This document shows positions 32,255-42,560 of a stretch of 64,000 bases of DNA, in pieces. Positions within the stretch are counted from its first letter, which is position 1. Every line of letters starts with the position of its first letter. Below the pieces are notes generated by a model that saw only the letters and a list, made by a program, of their open reading frames with translations, was not told the DNA's origin and did no database searches. The position numbers and the translations under genes were made by a program. Source of the DNA: Leucosporidium creatinivorum (Eukaryota > Basidiomycota > Microbotryomycetes > Leucosporidiales > Leucosporidiaceae); contig BCKL01000003.1 in NCBI GenBank assembly GCA_001600635.1, positions 124,001 through 188,000 on the forward strand, written 5' to 3'.

Positions 32255-34717
32255 CTTCTCGGGTCGCTGTAGGTCACTAGAGGCTCGGTGGAGGCGACAG
32301 AAGCCGAAACGAGCTCGGAGGGTCTCTGGGGGGGGACGATAGGAGACCGTGGATTTGGGGGTAGCAGTACCTTTGTTTGATTATGCATTATATCCGTCGA
32401 CACGTCGGCGGGCTACTATTGAGCTTTGCTGGGCAGGGGAGAGCGGTTCGGCGATTGTCCGCCAAGGAGAGCGCTTGATACGGCTCTACGGCGTGCAGCT
32501 GCTCTGCGAAGATCCAGAGGGCGTGCTAAAACGTATCTTTGCGCTGTCCGACCTTGCTCGGTTCCAGTAGACGTCCTATTGATCTCGTCCGGAGCATCGT
32601 GCATCTCGGCGATGACTCGCGGTCGAACGTCAGGCTCGTGCGCTTCAGGAGGCTATCGAATAGGACCTCGAGGGTCACGAAGAGCTGTCAGTTCACACTT
32701 CCCTGAGCCCGGTTTCAGCCTCGGCGTTTCATTTTCTTCAGCTCTCGGCTTCGCCGCCCGCCGCTTCGACCGAAGCCGCGCGCTGCCAAGCTCCCGCCTC
32801 TGCCAACCCTCGTTTCGTTGGTCGAATAACTACAACGATAGTGTCGAACGCTCATTCGATGGCTCGGAACTCTGTTATGCCTAAGTTGGTCGCTCACGCA
32901 AATTCCCCCGCCGAGCTGCTCTTCGCAGCCCTTGGTGTCATACCGTGCTTTGGACAAACTGGAGCGCCGCCTCTCGTACGTGACATTCAGTCAAGCCCGC
33001 TCTAGCTCCAGAGGACCCTCACAGGGTCCCCTTAACACCCTTAACAAGGAGACGAGGGTCAGCCAGCTGTTGCCGAAATCGCGCAGCTCAAAGTCGGACG
33101 TCTGGAGCTATCAAGACTGCTCCTGCGAGCCACCTCGTACACCTTTAATGTTTGGATTTTGCCCGTCAGCTTACTTCTGAGCCAGGTCACACGTACAGAC
33201 AGACAACTGCCGCGATGGCACTCGGCGAAAGTCGACGACACCCGGTGGGAGTCGCCGGTGCGCTCCGCCAGAAAAGTCAGGAAACAATTGTCAGTCGCAG
33301 AAAGAAGAACCGTGCACCTGTCTGTCTGCCCGAGCTACTACAGCCGCCGTCCAGAGCCAAGGCGTCGGCCGAACCCTCCAGTCCACCGCTGCTTTAGCGG
33401 GTCAGCTCGCAACAGTCAGGAAACAAAGCTGGGGTTGCGGAAATGATTGTGAAGGAAGATCCAAGATCTAAGAGCCCCTCTGTAGCGTCTTGCTCGCAGA
33501 AGGGGTAGTCGAGGTGGACATCAGCAGTCAGAAGCAGGTTCGGCGAACGAGACGTCCTTCTGAGTGGCCCAACTTCACGCCCTCTGCACGATGGCGGCCT
33601 TACAAAGAGCTCGGCAACGGTACTGCCATCATAGACGCGCGCTCGATGCGAGATCCAGCTCGTTCGAGACGCAGATGTGAGTGCAGACGACCGACTGATG
33701 CTCGGCGCAGCTTGGCGACCTCGCGCGTGGATATGGTGGGGAGTTGCGCCACACTCCAGGGCCTCGGACTGAAACTGAAATACTTGAGCGTAGCTAGAGA
33801 CTAGCACACCGACCGACCAGGGCCATACTGCGGTGCAGAGGCTGCTCGGCGATGGTTTTCGGTACGAGAATCATCGAGGTCTGCTGCATATGCAGCACGC
33901 GCGTCCAGCGAGCAATGCATCAAGCTGAACGTGTAATTCGTCTCAGTGTGCCTACGCCTACCAGAGGTTATCTGTCGACCTACAGTCAAGCCGATTGAGC
34001 GCGAGAGCAATCTCGGCGATTTCGAAAGCAAGAAACGAATCGACAATCTGACGAGGATTTAGAATGGTACGATGGTCAACGATCTCGGTTTCGAGATCTG
34101 ACAAAATTCAAGACTGCCGAGGCTGCCAGCGAAGCTGAAGGCCGAGCCGGAACCCACGCTCAAGCACTTTGCTCCCTTCGCTCTCCCCACACACTTCGTC
34201 TTGCACCTCGTCGCGCCAGCTCGCATCAGTCGTTCGGAGGATCAGCCGAGTAACACCTCACAGCGCCGACCCATATCATCTTGTTCCAGAGGTGCGGCGC
34301 TTCTCCATTCACTTTCTCGCGTTGCGCATCGAGCGGCGTTGGCTCTTGTTCAGCGAGCTTCAAGAGCTGCAGGATATTAGCAGGAGGTTGAGTGTAGCTC
34401 TGTAGAGCTACCTCAGGGGCGGCGATGAGCACCATGCAGCAGATCTTGCGCTGCGTCGACTTGAGCTCTTTTCTCGAGCCGGCCGCTTGCGAGCGTTGCA
34501 GAGGGTGCGCCGAGGCGGGGTGGGACCCTGGCGGGCTGCAGAAAGGTTCAATGGAATAGCAGGGAACCGCTGAGCTGCACGACAGCAGCTCCGAAGAGCT
34601 ACAGAGCTGACCATCCTCCCCGCTTTCAGCTCCTTCAGCCGGTCACCGCCGACTGCTACCTCTCTCCCTACACCTTAGCTCTTCCACTTCCGCTCCAACC
34701 TCGCACTCGCCTACAGC
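32255..34717. other. 2.46 kb gene-free stretch with dispersed short repeats
   Basis: No supported gene, tRNA or transposon on either strand; open frames are short and lack motifs or matching splice sites. It contains two copies of CAGGAAACA (33278-33286, 33418-33426) also found in the 51.6-53.0 kb gap, a hairpin plus a tandem nonamer at 33013-33046, a third copy of the TCTGTCGACCTACAG word (33971-33985), and heptamer copies in gatgctcggcg contexts. It may hold an RNA gene, a lineage-specific gene with many introns, or decayed mobile DNA; I cannot tell which. Confidence 0.5.
33013..33046. repeat. Hairpin followed by tandem nonamer
   Basis: GGACCCT (33013-33019), loop CAC, AGGGTCC (33023-33029) form a perfect 7-bp stem. 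Two exact copies of CCCTTAACA follow at once (33029-33037, 33038-33046). Role unknown. Confidence 0.6.
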
Positions 34718-36041
34718 ATGGCCGCCATGATTGAAGAGATTGACTACGAGGGACTGGACCACGAGTCGGTCGCCATCAACATGCTCGCTGGAGCCATGGC
34801 CGGTATCTCAGAGCACGCCGTCATGTACCCTGTAGACTCTATCAAGGTGAGTTCCGCTCTTCCCGAGCTTCTCGGCCATCATATAGCAGCTAACGCCCTG
34901 CCGTTCCCTTTGCGCGGCGATCCTCCAGACCAGGATGCAAGTCCTCTCCACCTCGCCCGCCGCCGTGTACAGCAACATGTCGGAGGCCTTCACCCGCATC
35001 TCGTCGACCGAGGGAACACGGAGATTGTGGCGCGGTGTCGCTTCCGTCATCTGGGGAGCCGGGCCAGCTCACGCCGTCTACTTCGGCACGTACGAGCTCG
35101 CCAAGGAGCTCGCTGGAGGCAACAGCAACGGCTACTCGTTCGTCGCTACCGGTGCGTACTACTCGATGGTCTCAGGTATACTATGCTGCTGCGTCAAGTG
35201 CTAACTCGCCTTCCGCCTCGCAGCTTCGGCCGGAGCACTGGCTACCGTCGCCTCCGATGCGCTGATGAACCCGTTCGATGGTGAGTCTCGCGTCTGAAGC
35301 TCGCCGAAACTCTCTCCTGACGTATAACTGCAACAGTCGTCAAGCAGCGGATGCAGGTGCACGGCTCCCAGTTCCGCACCGTAGCAGGGTGCTTCAGCTC
35401 GGTCTACAAGACGGAGGGACTCTCGGCGTTCTACGTCTCGTATCCCACCACCCTCACCATGACCGTCCCCTTCACCGCTGTGCAATTCTCTACCTACGAG
35501 TTCCTCAAGTGAGTGCTCGACAAGCCGCTTTCGCCGAGGAGCTCGACTGATCCCTCCTCTTGCTCCTAACAGGGACAAGCTCAACCCCTCCGGAGACTAC
35601 TCGCCTCTCACGCATGTCACCGCTGGAGGAATCGCCGGAGCCGTCGCCGCTGCCGTCACAACACCACTGGACGTCTGCAAGACGCTCCTCCAGACTCGCG
35701 GGTCGTCGGACGATGCTGGCATCCGCAAGGCTCGGGGCATGAGCGACGCTGCACGGATCATCTGGGAGAGGCAGGGAGCAGCTGGATTTGCACGTGGCAT
35801 GACCCCCAGGATATTGACCAACGTCCCCTCCAACGCCCTCTGCTGTGAGTCTTCCTCATCGCCGAGCTGATTCAGCGCCGGCACCGCCCTTTCGTCTCCC
35901 ATCTCTGAGATGCTGCGAGGCTTCTTGTGATATCGACTGACTCGCTCTTCCTTTAATCCAACAGGGCTGAGTTACGAGGGCTTCCGCTTCCTTCTTAAGG
36001 GCAAGGGAGCAGCGTCGTCCTCGGCTTCGCTCAGGGATTAG
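34718..36041 (+). CDS. MRS4: Mitochondrial iron carrier, mitoferrin (MRS3/MRS4)
   Basis: Inner-membrane SLC25 carrier moving Fe2+ into mitochondria for heme and Fe-S synthesis. Six exons (34718-34846, 34929-35151, 35224-35280, 35337-35508, 35573-35844, 35965-36041); 309 aa, the usual carrier length. Three repeats each carry the P-x-D/E-x-x-K/R signature: [41 protein letters not shown]. Mitoferrin-like features are [52 protein letters not shown] and [11 protein letters not shown]. The N-terminus is short and acidic, with no cleavable presequence, as usual for carriers. Confidence 0.95.
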
Positions 36042-36406
36042 GCCTCTCCCTCGTTCATTCTACAGATGTTCTCCACCCCGGAAGCGCAGTGCTCTTGATT
36101 ACTACCCCTCGTCGTTGGCACCCAACTCGTTCCCTCACTTCAATCTCCATACCTCGTTCGCTCGCACTTAGATACCCCCCTCTTCCCCCTTTAGTTCCCT
36201 GCTCTACGTACAGGGAATCCCCAAAAGAGCACAGACTCGCTGTATGTAACATCATCAGTGACCTCGGAACTGCAGTCGACTCTCCCTGCGAATCGCGAAG
36301 GTCGTCGACGTGACCGCTCTGAGCAGCTACTCGCTCGCGCCCCTCCTTCTTTCCCCCTCATTTCTCGCTCGCTTTTCTCTCTCGCTTCTTGTGCCGATTG
36401 AACGAC
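36042..36406. other. Intergenic, MRS4 / MKT1
   Basis: Same-strand 365-bp spacer with pyrimidine-rich sequence before the MKT1 start. No gene seen. Confidence 0.5.
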
Positions 36407-39301
36407 ATGGGGATTCGCACTCTCGACAGTAAGCAGCTCCCTGGCCGCCCCGGCCTACTTTGCTACACGCAGCCAGAGCTGACCCCAAGACGTTCCGAAC
36501 CGCACAGACTACTTGGCTGAGGTGAGCTTTCGGCGCGTTCGGAGCGAGCTGCACTGAGCTCCACTGACGATTGGAATCATCTACAGCGCGGACTGGTGAA
36601 AGAGGTGCCCTTGTCGGCGCTGGCAGGGACTCGTTTAGGCATCGACGCCAACCACTACCTCAGGCGACTGCTCACCCCTCGAGACCCGACGACGAGCGAT
36701 GCTTTCCTGGCAGCTGTGGGAGGAGCGCCTTTGACTTTGACGGCGGAGGTGAGCTCGCTCTGCTTGGGTGGAGGTTCCGAGCGAGAAGGAGGGCCAAGCT
36801 GACCCCGTCGTCGTCGCGTTGGCGTTGCTGCTGCAGATTGAGAAGGACCTCAAGACGCTCGAGAAGGCTGGCGTCAAGCCTGTATTCGTCTTCTCTGGCA
36901 TCAATCCTCAAGAGCGGGAGCGACCGTTCCAGCTGGACGAGATGAGGAGCTGGCGCCGGGGTCAGGCGTGGGAGCACTACGAGCAGGGCCGAGTCCCTCA
37001 AGCGCAGGCCGAGTTCGGCAGCTCCAGCCCCGTCCTCCCCGCCGACGTGCTCAGAGTCGTCCACCGCCTCTTCAAGCAGCGCAGCGTCGAGTTCATCGTC
37101 GCGCCCTACCTCGCCTGGGCGCAGCTCGTCTACCTCGAACGCCACGAGCGGGCCTACGTCCACTCCATCTACGGCTCCAACGAGCTCTTCATGTTCGATG
37201 GTATCGACCGCATCATCCTGGACGTCAACTTTGGCTCGTCGACCATCTCGTTCGCCTCCAAGATGGCCATCCTCGGCGACATGGGCGTCTCCAACGACCA
37301 GTTCCTCGACCTGAGCATCCTCGCCGGCTTCGAGTCGTCGCACACCTTCCCCGCCATCGACCCTCGCGAGTTCAACCTCCGGAGCGTGATTGAGCTCGTC
37401 AAGCAGCGCGGAACCGGAGTCACCGCCGTACTCGCCTTCAAGGACTTTCCTCCCGTCTTCCAATCCAATTACATGGACCAATACGCTCGCTCCCGCTGCA
37501 TGATCAAGTTCTCCCTCGTCCTCGTCGCCAACGAAGGCCGAGTCCTGCCCCTCCCTCTCGTCGTCCCTCCCCCTCAAGGCAACCCCACCGTCATCACCGC
37601 CGCCGACGTCCCCAGCGACCTGGGCGACATCTTCTCCTCCCACCTCCCCGACGAGGTCTACTACCAAGTCTTCCGCGGCCTCGTGAACCCTCAAATCGTC
37701 AACTCGCTCGCTTCGGGGCACGTCGTCGAATCGACTCCGCTGTGCGGAGGTACTCCCGAGTACGAGCGCTTCGCCAAGGCTATGACCGAGGGTCCTCAAT
37801 CACCGCGCTGTGTGTCCATTGCCCTCGTTTCGAACGTGCTGCACCCCATGTGGGCCAAGAAGCCAGTGGTGAGTCCTCGGCGATGACTTTGGCTCGGCTT
37901 CGAAAGCTAAATACTGCGTAACACAGACCGCCGTCTACTACTTTGACCCTGGACGCGAGTACCCCATCCCTCACTCCTCCGTCCACACCACCACCTTCAT
38001 CGAGAGCGTCTCCAAGTGGAACGTCGACGCGAGGCATGTCGAGGACGAGCTTAGGCGGCAACTGGTGAGTTAGGAAGACTCTCAATTCCTCCTCAAAGGT
38101 CCGAACTAAGCTGCTCTCACCCTCACAGTCATCCACCATCGACCTCTCGCTCTGCCTCGGGGGCACTTCGACCAGCGGCCTAGCTCAGCGTACCATCGTG
38201 CCCAAGAACGGCGACAAGCTGCTGGAGAAGAAAGACGAGATTGTCGCCAACACACTCTGGCGCTTCCTCGAGCTTCGAGTGTGAGATCTTGGCCTCTTGT
38301 TCTCTCGCCGCCGGACCTCGCGCTGACACCTCCTTCCCCCGCTCGCAGCTTCCTCACCTCGGCCCACCAGCACACACCACACGCCGCGGCTCTCTACACG
38401 GCCATGAAGGCGAGCAAGGTCAACGACAAGTTCCAAGAGGCCCTCTTCCTCGCCATGGAGCTCCTCCGCGCCGGCGCCCTGCACAACGGCCGGATCGGCA
38501 CTCGCGCCTACAGCGGTGGACCCAACTTTCAGGGAACAGAGGAGGATAAGAGGAGTATGCTGCTCGTGATGCGCGTGCTGAGTATCGTCCCTTTGTCGTT
38601 CAACGTGAGTCCTTGCTCTCCCTTGCCCCTCGGCGCTAGCTAACTCTCCCTCTCCCTCTCGCAACCGCACAGCCCGCGCCCTGGTCCGGCCCCCTCTCTC
38701 GCGAGCTACTCGTGTTCAACTCGTTCCTGCGCCTGACCTCCCGCTCCCTGCGCACCTTGCTCGAATCCCTCTCGCTCAACCTCCTCCTCCGCTCGGACGC
38801 CCGGCGCGCGCGCGAGGACTACCTCGACATTGCCCTCTCGCTCCCTTTCCAAACCGACACCAACACGGGCATGGGGATCCTGTTCAAGGCGTATGGGGAT
38901 ACGGTGTGCCATATGGCGGGGGGGGTGGACGTGGTGATGCGAGCGGGGACGGGCGTGGAGGGAGCGGACGAGGAGGAGAGGAAGGCGGTCGAGGGAGCCA
39001 AGGAACAGACGTTGGGCTTGTTGGATGATGCGTTCCCGAATGTCAAGAATGTGACGGCAGAGTTGCAGAGGGGGTTCCGGTTCTGGCAGACGGTGAGTAT
39101 CCCTTCTTCCTTCGCTTCTCTCCCTCCTCCTCCTCCTCCTCCTCGGCCTCGGGCGAGATGCTGACGATGCGACATCACCCACAGATCATGATTGCCGTCC
39201 GTGCGTTGAGGTCTTACCCCGGAGGAGCGGCCATCACCCCCGAATTGGCCCAGCAGTTCGAGGCCGCCGACGCTTGGCTCAAGCCGTTCCAGTCGGCGTG
39301 A
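36407..39301 (+). CDS. MKT1: Post-transcriptional regulator MKT1 (XPG-like)
   Basis: XPG/FEN-fold protein that with Pbp1 controls mRNA fate (known from yeast HO and mitochondrial mRNAs); the nuclease centre is usually inactive. Nine exons (36407-36428, 36508-36521, 36587-36748, 36837-37868, 37927-38064, 38129-38280, 38349-38604, 38673-39092, 39185-39301); 770 aa. N-terminal XPG region: MGIRTLDNYLAERGLVKEV, LAGTRLGIDANHYLRRLL and KAGVKPVFVFSGINPQERER; the I region: VEFIVAPYLAWAQLVYLERH and IYGSNELFMFDGIDRIILDV. C-terminal MKT1 domains: TTFIESVSKWNVDARHVEDE and FQEALFLAMELLRAGALHNG. Exon 2 is a 14-nt micro-exon. The start is the Met of MGIRTLD, the expected first residues. Confidence 0.95.
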
Positions 39302-39450
39302 GGGGGTTGTGTAGCCTAGCGGCTTGATGAGGGAATGACCGAGCTCGCTAGTGATCACTACATGTCAACGCGAGAGCGAGAGAATGAGAGAATGAGAGGA
39401 CGAGGTAAAACATGGCTAAGTTTACAGCTCAGCGCTTGGTGAATAGCTAG

Positions 39451-39471
39451 CTCGGCGCTCGGCGCTCGGCG
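39451..39471. repeat. Three tandem CTCGGCG heptamers
   Basis: Three perfect, uninterrupted copies of the seven-base word CTCGGCG in the convergent 3' gap between MKT1 and the HD hydrolase. The same word and its complement recur through introns and intergenic DNA of the window. Confidence 0.8.
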
Positions 39472-39530
39472 CTCCTTCCTTCTTCCCGCTCCACTCGCTC
39501 CCTCCATCCCTTATCTCGCTCCTATCAAAT

Positions 39531-40543
39531 TCAACCCTCATACCCGGGCAGCGCCTTGCACCTCTTGCCCTCGCATTCAAAGTAGGCCTCCCTATACAGC
39601 CTCTCGAGCTGGTCCGACAAGCCCGGGTTGGCCTCCTTGCCAATGGCGTCCGTCACCTTTTTGCCCCAGAGAAAGTAATCTTGGATCCGCTCGCGCGTCC
39701 AGCCGATGGGGACGCCGCCTGGGGAGGACAGGTCGGTCAGGTTGGACAGCTTGTCGGCTAGTTTGACGTGCTCTGGTGGGATGAGGGGAGGAGGAGGAGA
39801 GGAGGAGGAGGGGGAGAGGGAGATGAAGAGGAGATGGGGTGGGTGCGAGAAGGGAGAGACGGGAGAGGGGCAGCGGAAAGGGAAGGAAAGGAAGGAGCGG
39901 CGAGAAAGGACAGGTCAGCGCTTCACTCGACCGAGAGCCAGGGAACGAGCGCCGAGCAAAGCAAGCAAACGCACTAGCATCCCAAGTCTTGTGTGGTGCG
40001 TTGTCGATCTGCGCCTGTTTGCGAGCCTGTTATGCACCATGCCCGAGTCAGCTCAGCTCAGCCCTGCGCTCCACCTCGATCGACCGAGCAGCAGACTCGA
40101 ACAACTCACCGCCTTGCCCAGCTTGGGGTCATCCGAGCACTCCATGACGATATCCCTCACTCTCTTGCCAAACCGCTGCTCAATATCGTCCGCCGTGTAC
40201 TGTAGCCATTCCCAATGTCAGCTCAGCCCCGCACTCATCGCGACCAACTCCGAGCTCCCCTCCCTCCGTCCTCTCAACTCACCTCGGTATCCTCGACGAC
40301 ATCATGTAGCATAGCCGCCTGGAGAATATGTACTGGGGGACTTGGGGAGAGACTGGATCCCTGTGCAGCGATAAGCCTGGCGACCTCTAGAGGGTGGTTG
40401 ATGTAAGGAGTTCGAGCCGTGTTCTTGCGGACTTGGTTGGCGTGTGCGATGGAGGCGAAGTGGGCCGTTTCGAGGAGGAGAAGAGTGTCGCTTATTGGTG
40501 CAGAGGAGGAGGGGGGGCTGGTTGGAGTGGTGGTGGAGGACAT
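39531..40543 (-). CDS. MESH1-type HD-domain ppGpp/NADPH hydrolase
   Basis: Metazoan/fungal SpoT-like hydrolase; animal MESH1 cleaves ppGpp and NADPH. Four exons (40543-40283, 40199-40110, 40026-39975, 39772-39531); 214 aa. Motifs: AHFASIAHANQVRKNTARTP, PYINHPLEVARLIA, the HD signature AAMLHDVVEDTE, then YTADDIEQRFGKRVRDIVME, the IDNAPHKTWDA exon and KHVKLADKLSNLTDL, ending WGKKVTDAIGKEANPGLSDQ. The H...HD...D metal ligands and the ED pair are all visible. Intron 3 (39974-39773) is 202 nt, the longest in the window, and strongly pyrimidine-rich on the sense strand. A longer start at 40603 is in frame. Confidence 0.9.
39775..39900. repeat. Polypurine tract in MESH1 intron 3
   Basis: On the plus strand almost every base from about 39779 to 39900 is A or G (gaggaggagaggaggagg-type units, then aagggaaggaaaggaagg), so the sense strand of the intron is a long pyrimidine tract. 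Confidence 0.65.
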
Positions 40544-40668
40544 GAGGGAGCGGGAGGGAGAGAGGCCAAGGATCGACCAAGGGTGACGCAGGGCGAGAGG
40601 CAAGGGGAAGGGGAAGGGGAAGCGACGGAGGAACAGTGTTAGAGGGTGTGGGATGTAGCCTTGTATGT

Positions 40669-41476
40669 ATGTCCAGTAACGAGCGAGACAAGGTGAGAGA
40701 ACGAGCGATTGGATCAGAGTGGCAAGAAGAAGAGCAGCGAGTTGACATCTCTCCCTCTTACGTCGTTCTCCAAGTCGTCCAAGCTGTCGGACAACAACAC
40801 TGGTAGTGAGTTACTGCAGCTTTTTGAAATCGACCTACAGATAGCTAACTAACTACTGCTCTGCTCTTACAGACGTCTACTTTGGCCCTCCTGCAGGCTA
40901 CGTCGCTCCAGGGTAGGTCACCTCATGCTACTCGCGCCCTCTCTTTCAAGCTGTAACTTTACTACAGATGGCCAGGGCTGTATAATCCATTACCAAGCGG
41001 ACATCCCAAGTACCTCTACACACCAGGAGCAGTCGTATGTGTCCTCTTGGCCTCCTCCGAGCTCCACTTCCCACTCGCTGACCCTCGCTCGCTCTTTACC
41101 AGTGGCGTTTCACCCTCCTCTGGACCCTCGTAAGCGCTTGGCTGTACTTCATCAGCTCTCCCCCTCCTCCAAGCTAAACCCCCTACTGGTCCAACAGGTC
41201 TTCTACGGCATCATCTTCGCCCTCCTCGGCTTTCTCACCCTCCCCATCTTCCTCAAACGCCACCACCGCCTCGCCCTCCTCGCCCCTCCCCTCTTCATCA
41301 CCGTGGGCCTCTTGCTCGCCTTCCTCTCCGCTACCGTGACGGGCTACTGCTTGGCAGCGCTCTACAATGCCGCCTTTCTGAGGATGAGCACCTTTGTGCC
41401 CGCTCTGTGGGGGTTGATTCAGACGATGATTTTGGTGTATTTTGCGTCGACTACGCAGAGTGTGTTTGTGGGTTAG
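40669..41476 (+). CDS. TMEM170-like small integral membrane protein
   Basis: Exons 40669-40692, 40742-40802, 40873-40912, 40968-41034, 41103-41129, 41198-41476; 165 aa. The part from VYFGPPAGYVAPGWPGLYNP through KYLYTPGAVWRFTLLWTLVF is well supported; then follow three membrane segments (VFYGIIFALLGFLTLPIF, LLAPPLFITVGLLLAFLSAT, FVPALWGLIQTMILVYFAST). The pattern and the TVTGYCLAALYNAAF turn match the TMEM170 family, whose animal members shape ER sheets and the nuclear envelope. Exon 1 (MSSNERDK) and its 49-nt intron are the least certain part, chosen because no in-frame ATG exists in exon 2. Divergent from the HD hydrolase by 125 bp. Confidence 0.78.
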
Positions 41477-42560
41477 CAGGGAGATGGGATGGGATTGAGG
41501 TGGACCGAGCTCAGACGCGTCGACTGGATTTCGATTCCCCCTTCCGCCCTTCTCTCTCTCTCCTCCCACATCTCTCCTCGACACCACTTCTCATACGACT
41601 TCGACTCGACTTACATCGAACCCCCTCGGCGCTCACCATGGTCGACCCTCCCCGCCTGTAAAGCTTCGCTTTTCCCTTCCCTCCTCAACCGTTTTCCTCT
41701 CGCCATCCTCCCCTTCTACCAACCCGTAAGCTTCCTCCTCCTCGCCTTCTCTCTACACCAACGCTCGTCCAATCATCTCGCACCTCCATCTTCTCTCCAT
41801 CTACACCTGATGAGAACGAATCCATACACCGCAGAGGTCCGACAGGCCCCTCACAAGGCCGGGACACCAAAGCTGCTGAAACATCTATTCTATATCGTCA
41901 ACACCACTCTGATTTCCTATTGATTGGGAGACGATGGATGCTTGAGATGATTTCGAAGACGAGCGTTTGGAAGCAATTCGTGTTGAAGGAGGAAGAAACG
42001 GAGCGCTGACCCGCCTTTCATCCCTTCTCGTTCGCTCGAATACAGGTCGATTCGGGAGCTGCTGGAGAGGACAGGAGCATGTACCGCTTGCCGCTAGTCT
42101 GTTGTTTTCGTGCCCCTTCGCAATTCAGTTCTCTCTCTCGTTCACCCTGCTCGGCGCCGAGAACTGCCTTCGCGAGCGGGAAGCTGGCCCAGCGAAAGCC
42201 AGTAACTCACGCTGTACATCAAGGTCAAACTACACGTCGTCCCGCTGTCTCTGTCGGCTCCGACAAGTCTGAGACGCTTCCCGTCGACAAGACGACTCTC
42301 AGCTCGCGCGAAGGTCTCAAGCTCTGCTTCCCTCCTCGTCCGTGCTCCTTCGCTCTCAGCTCGCTCTGGAATCAGAACAGTGGTACGCCTCTGCTACAGG
42401 TGAGTACAGCTGAGCCAAGCTCTGCTCATTCTACTGGGCGGCAACTGGCAACGTCACCGTTGACGCCTTTGACACGAGAAGTTGGAGACGCGGCTTTGAC
42501 TTTGCACACGACTTGCTTGCTTTCGACGGGAAGCTGGCTCTACTCGACTACAGCTATAGG
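41477..42560. other. Intergenic, TMEM170-like / Ser-rich gene
   Basis: 1.08 kb. A probable 5'UTR intron of the next gene lies at 42400-42553 (donor gtgagt, acceptor ctacag). The open frame 42079-42564 does not splice in frame (it meets TAG after the acceptor), so I treat this as leader. A perfect CTCGGCGCCGAG palindrome (heptamer plus its complement) is at about 42149-42160. Confidence 0.45.

Noticed and set aside
32255-34717. Transposon or retroelement in the large gap
   Set aside because: No transposase or reverse-transcriptase-like sequence, terminal repeats or target duplications could be seen; only short words repeat.
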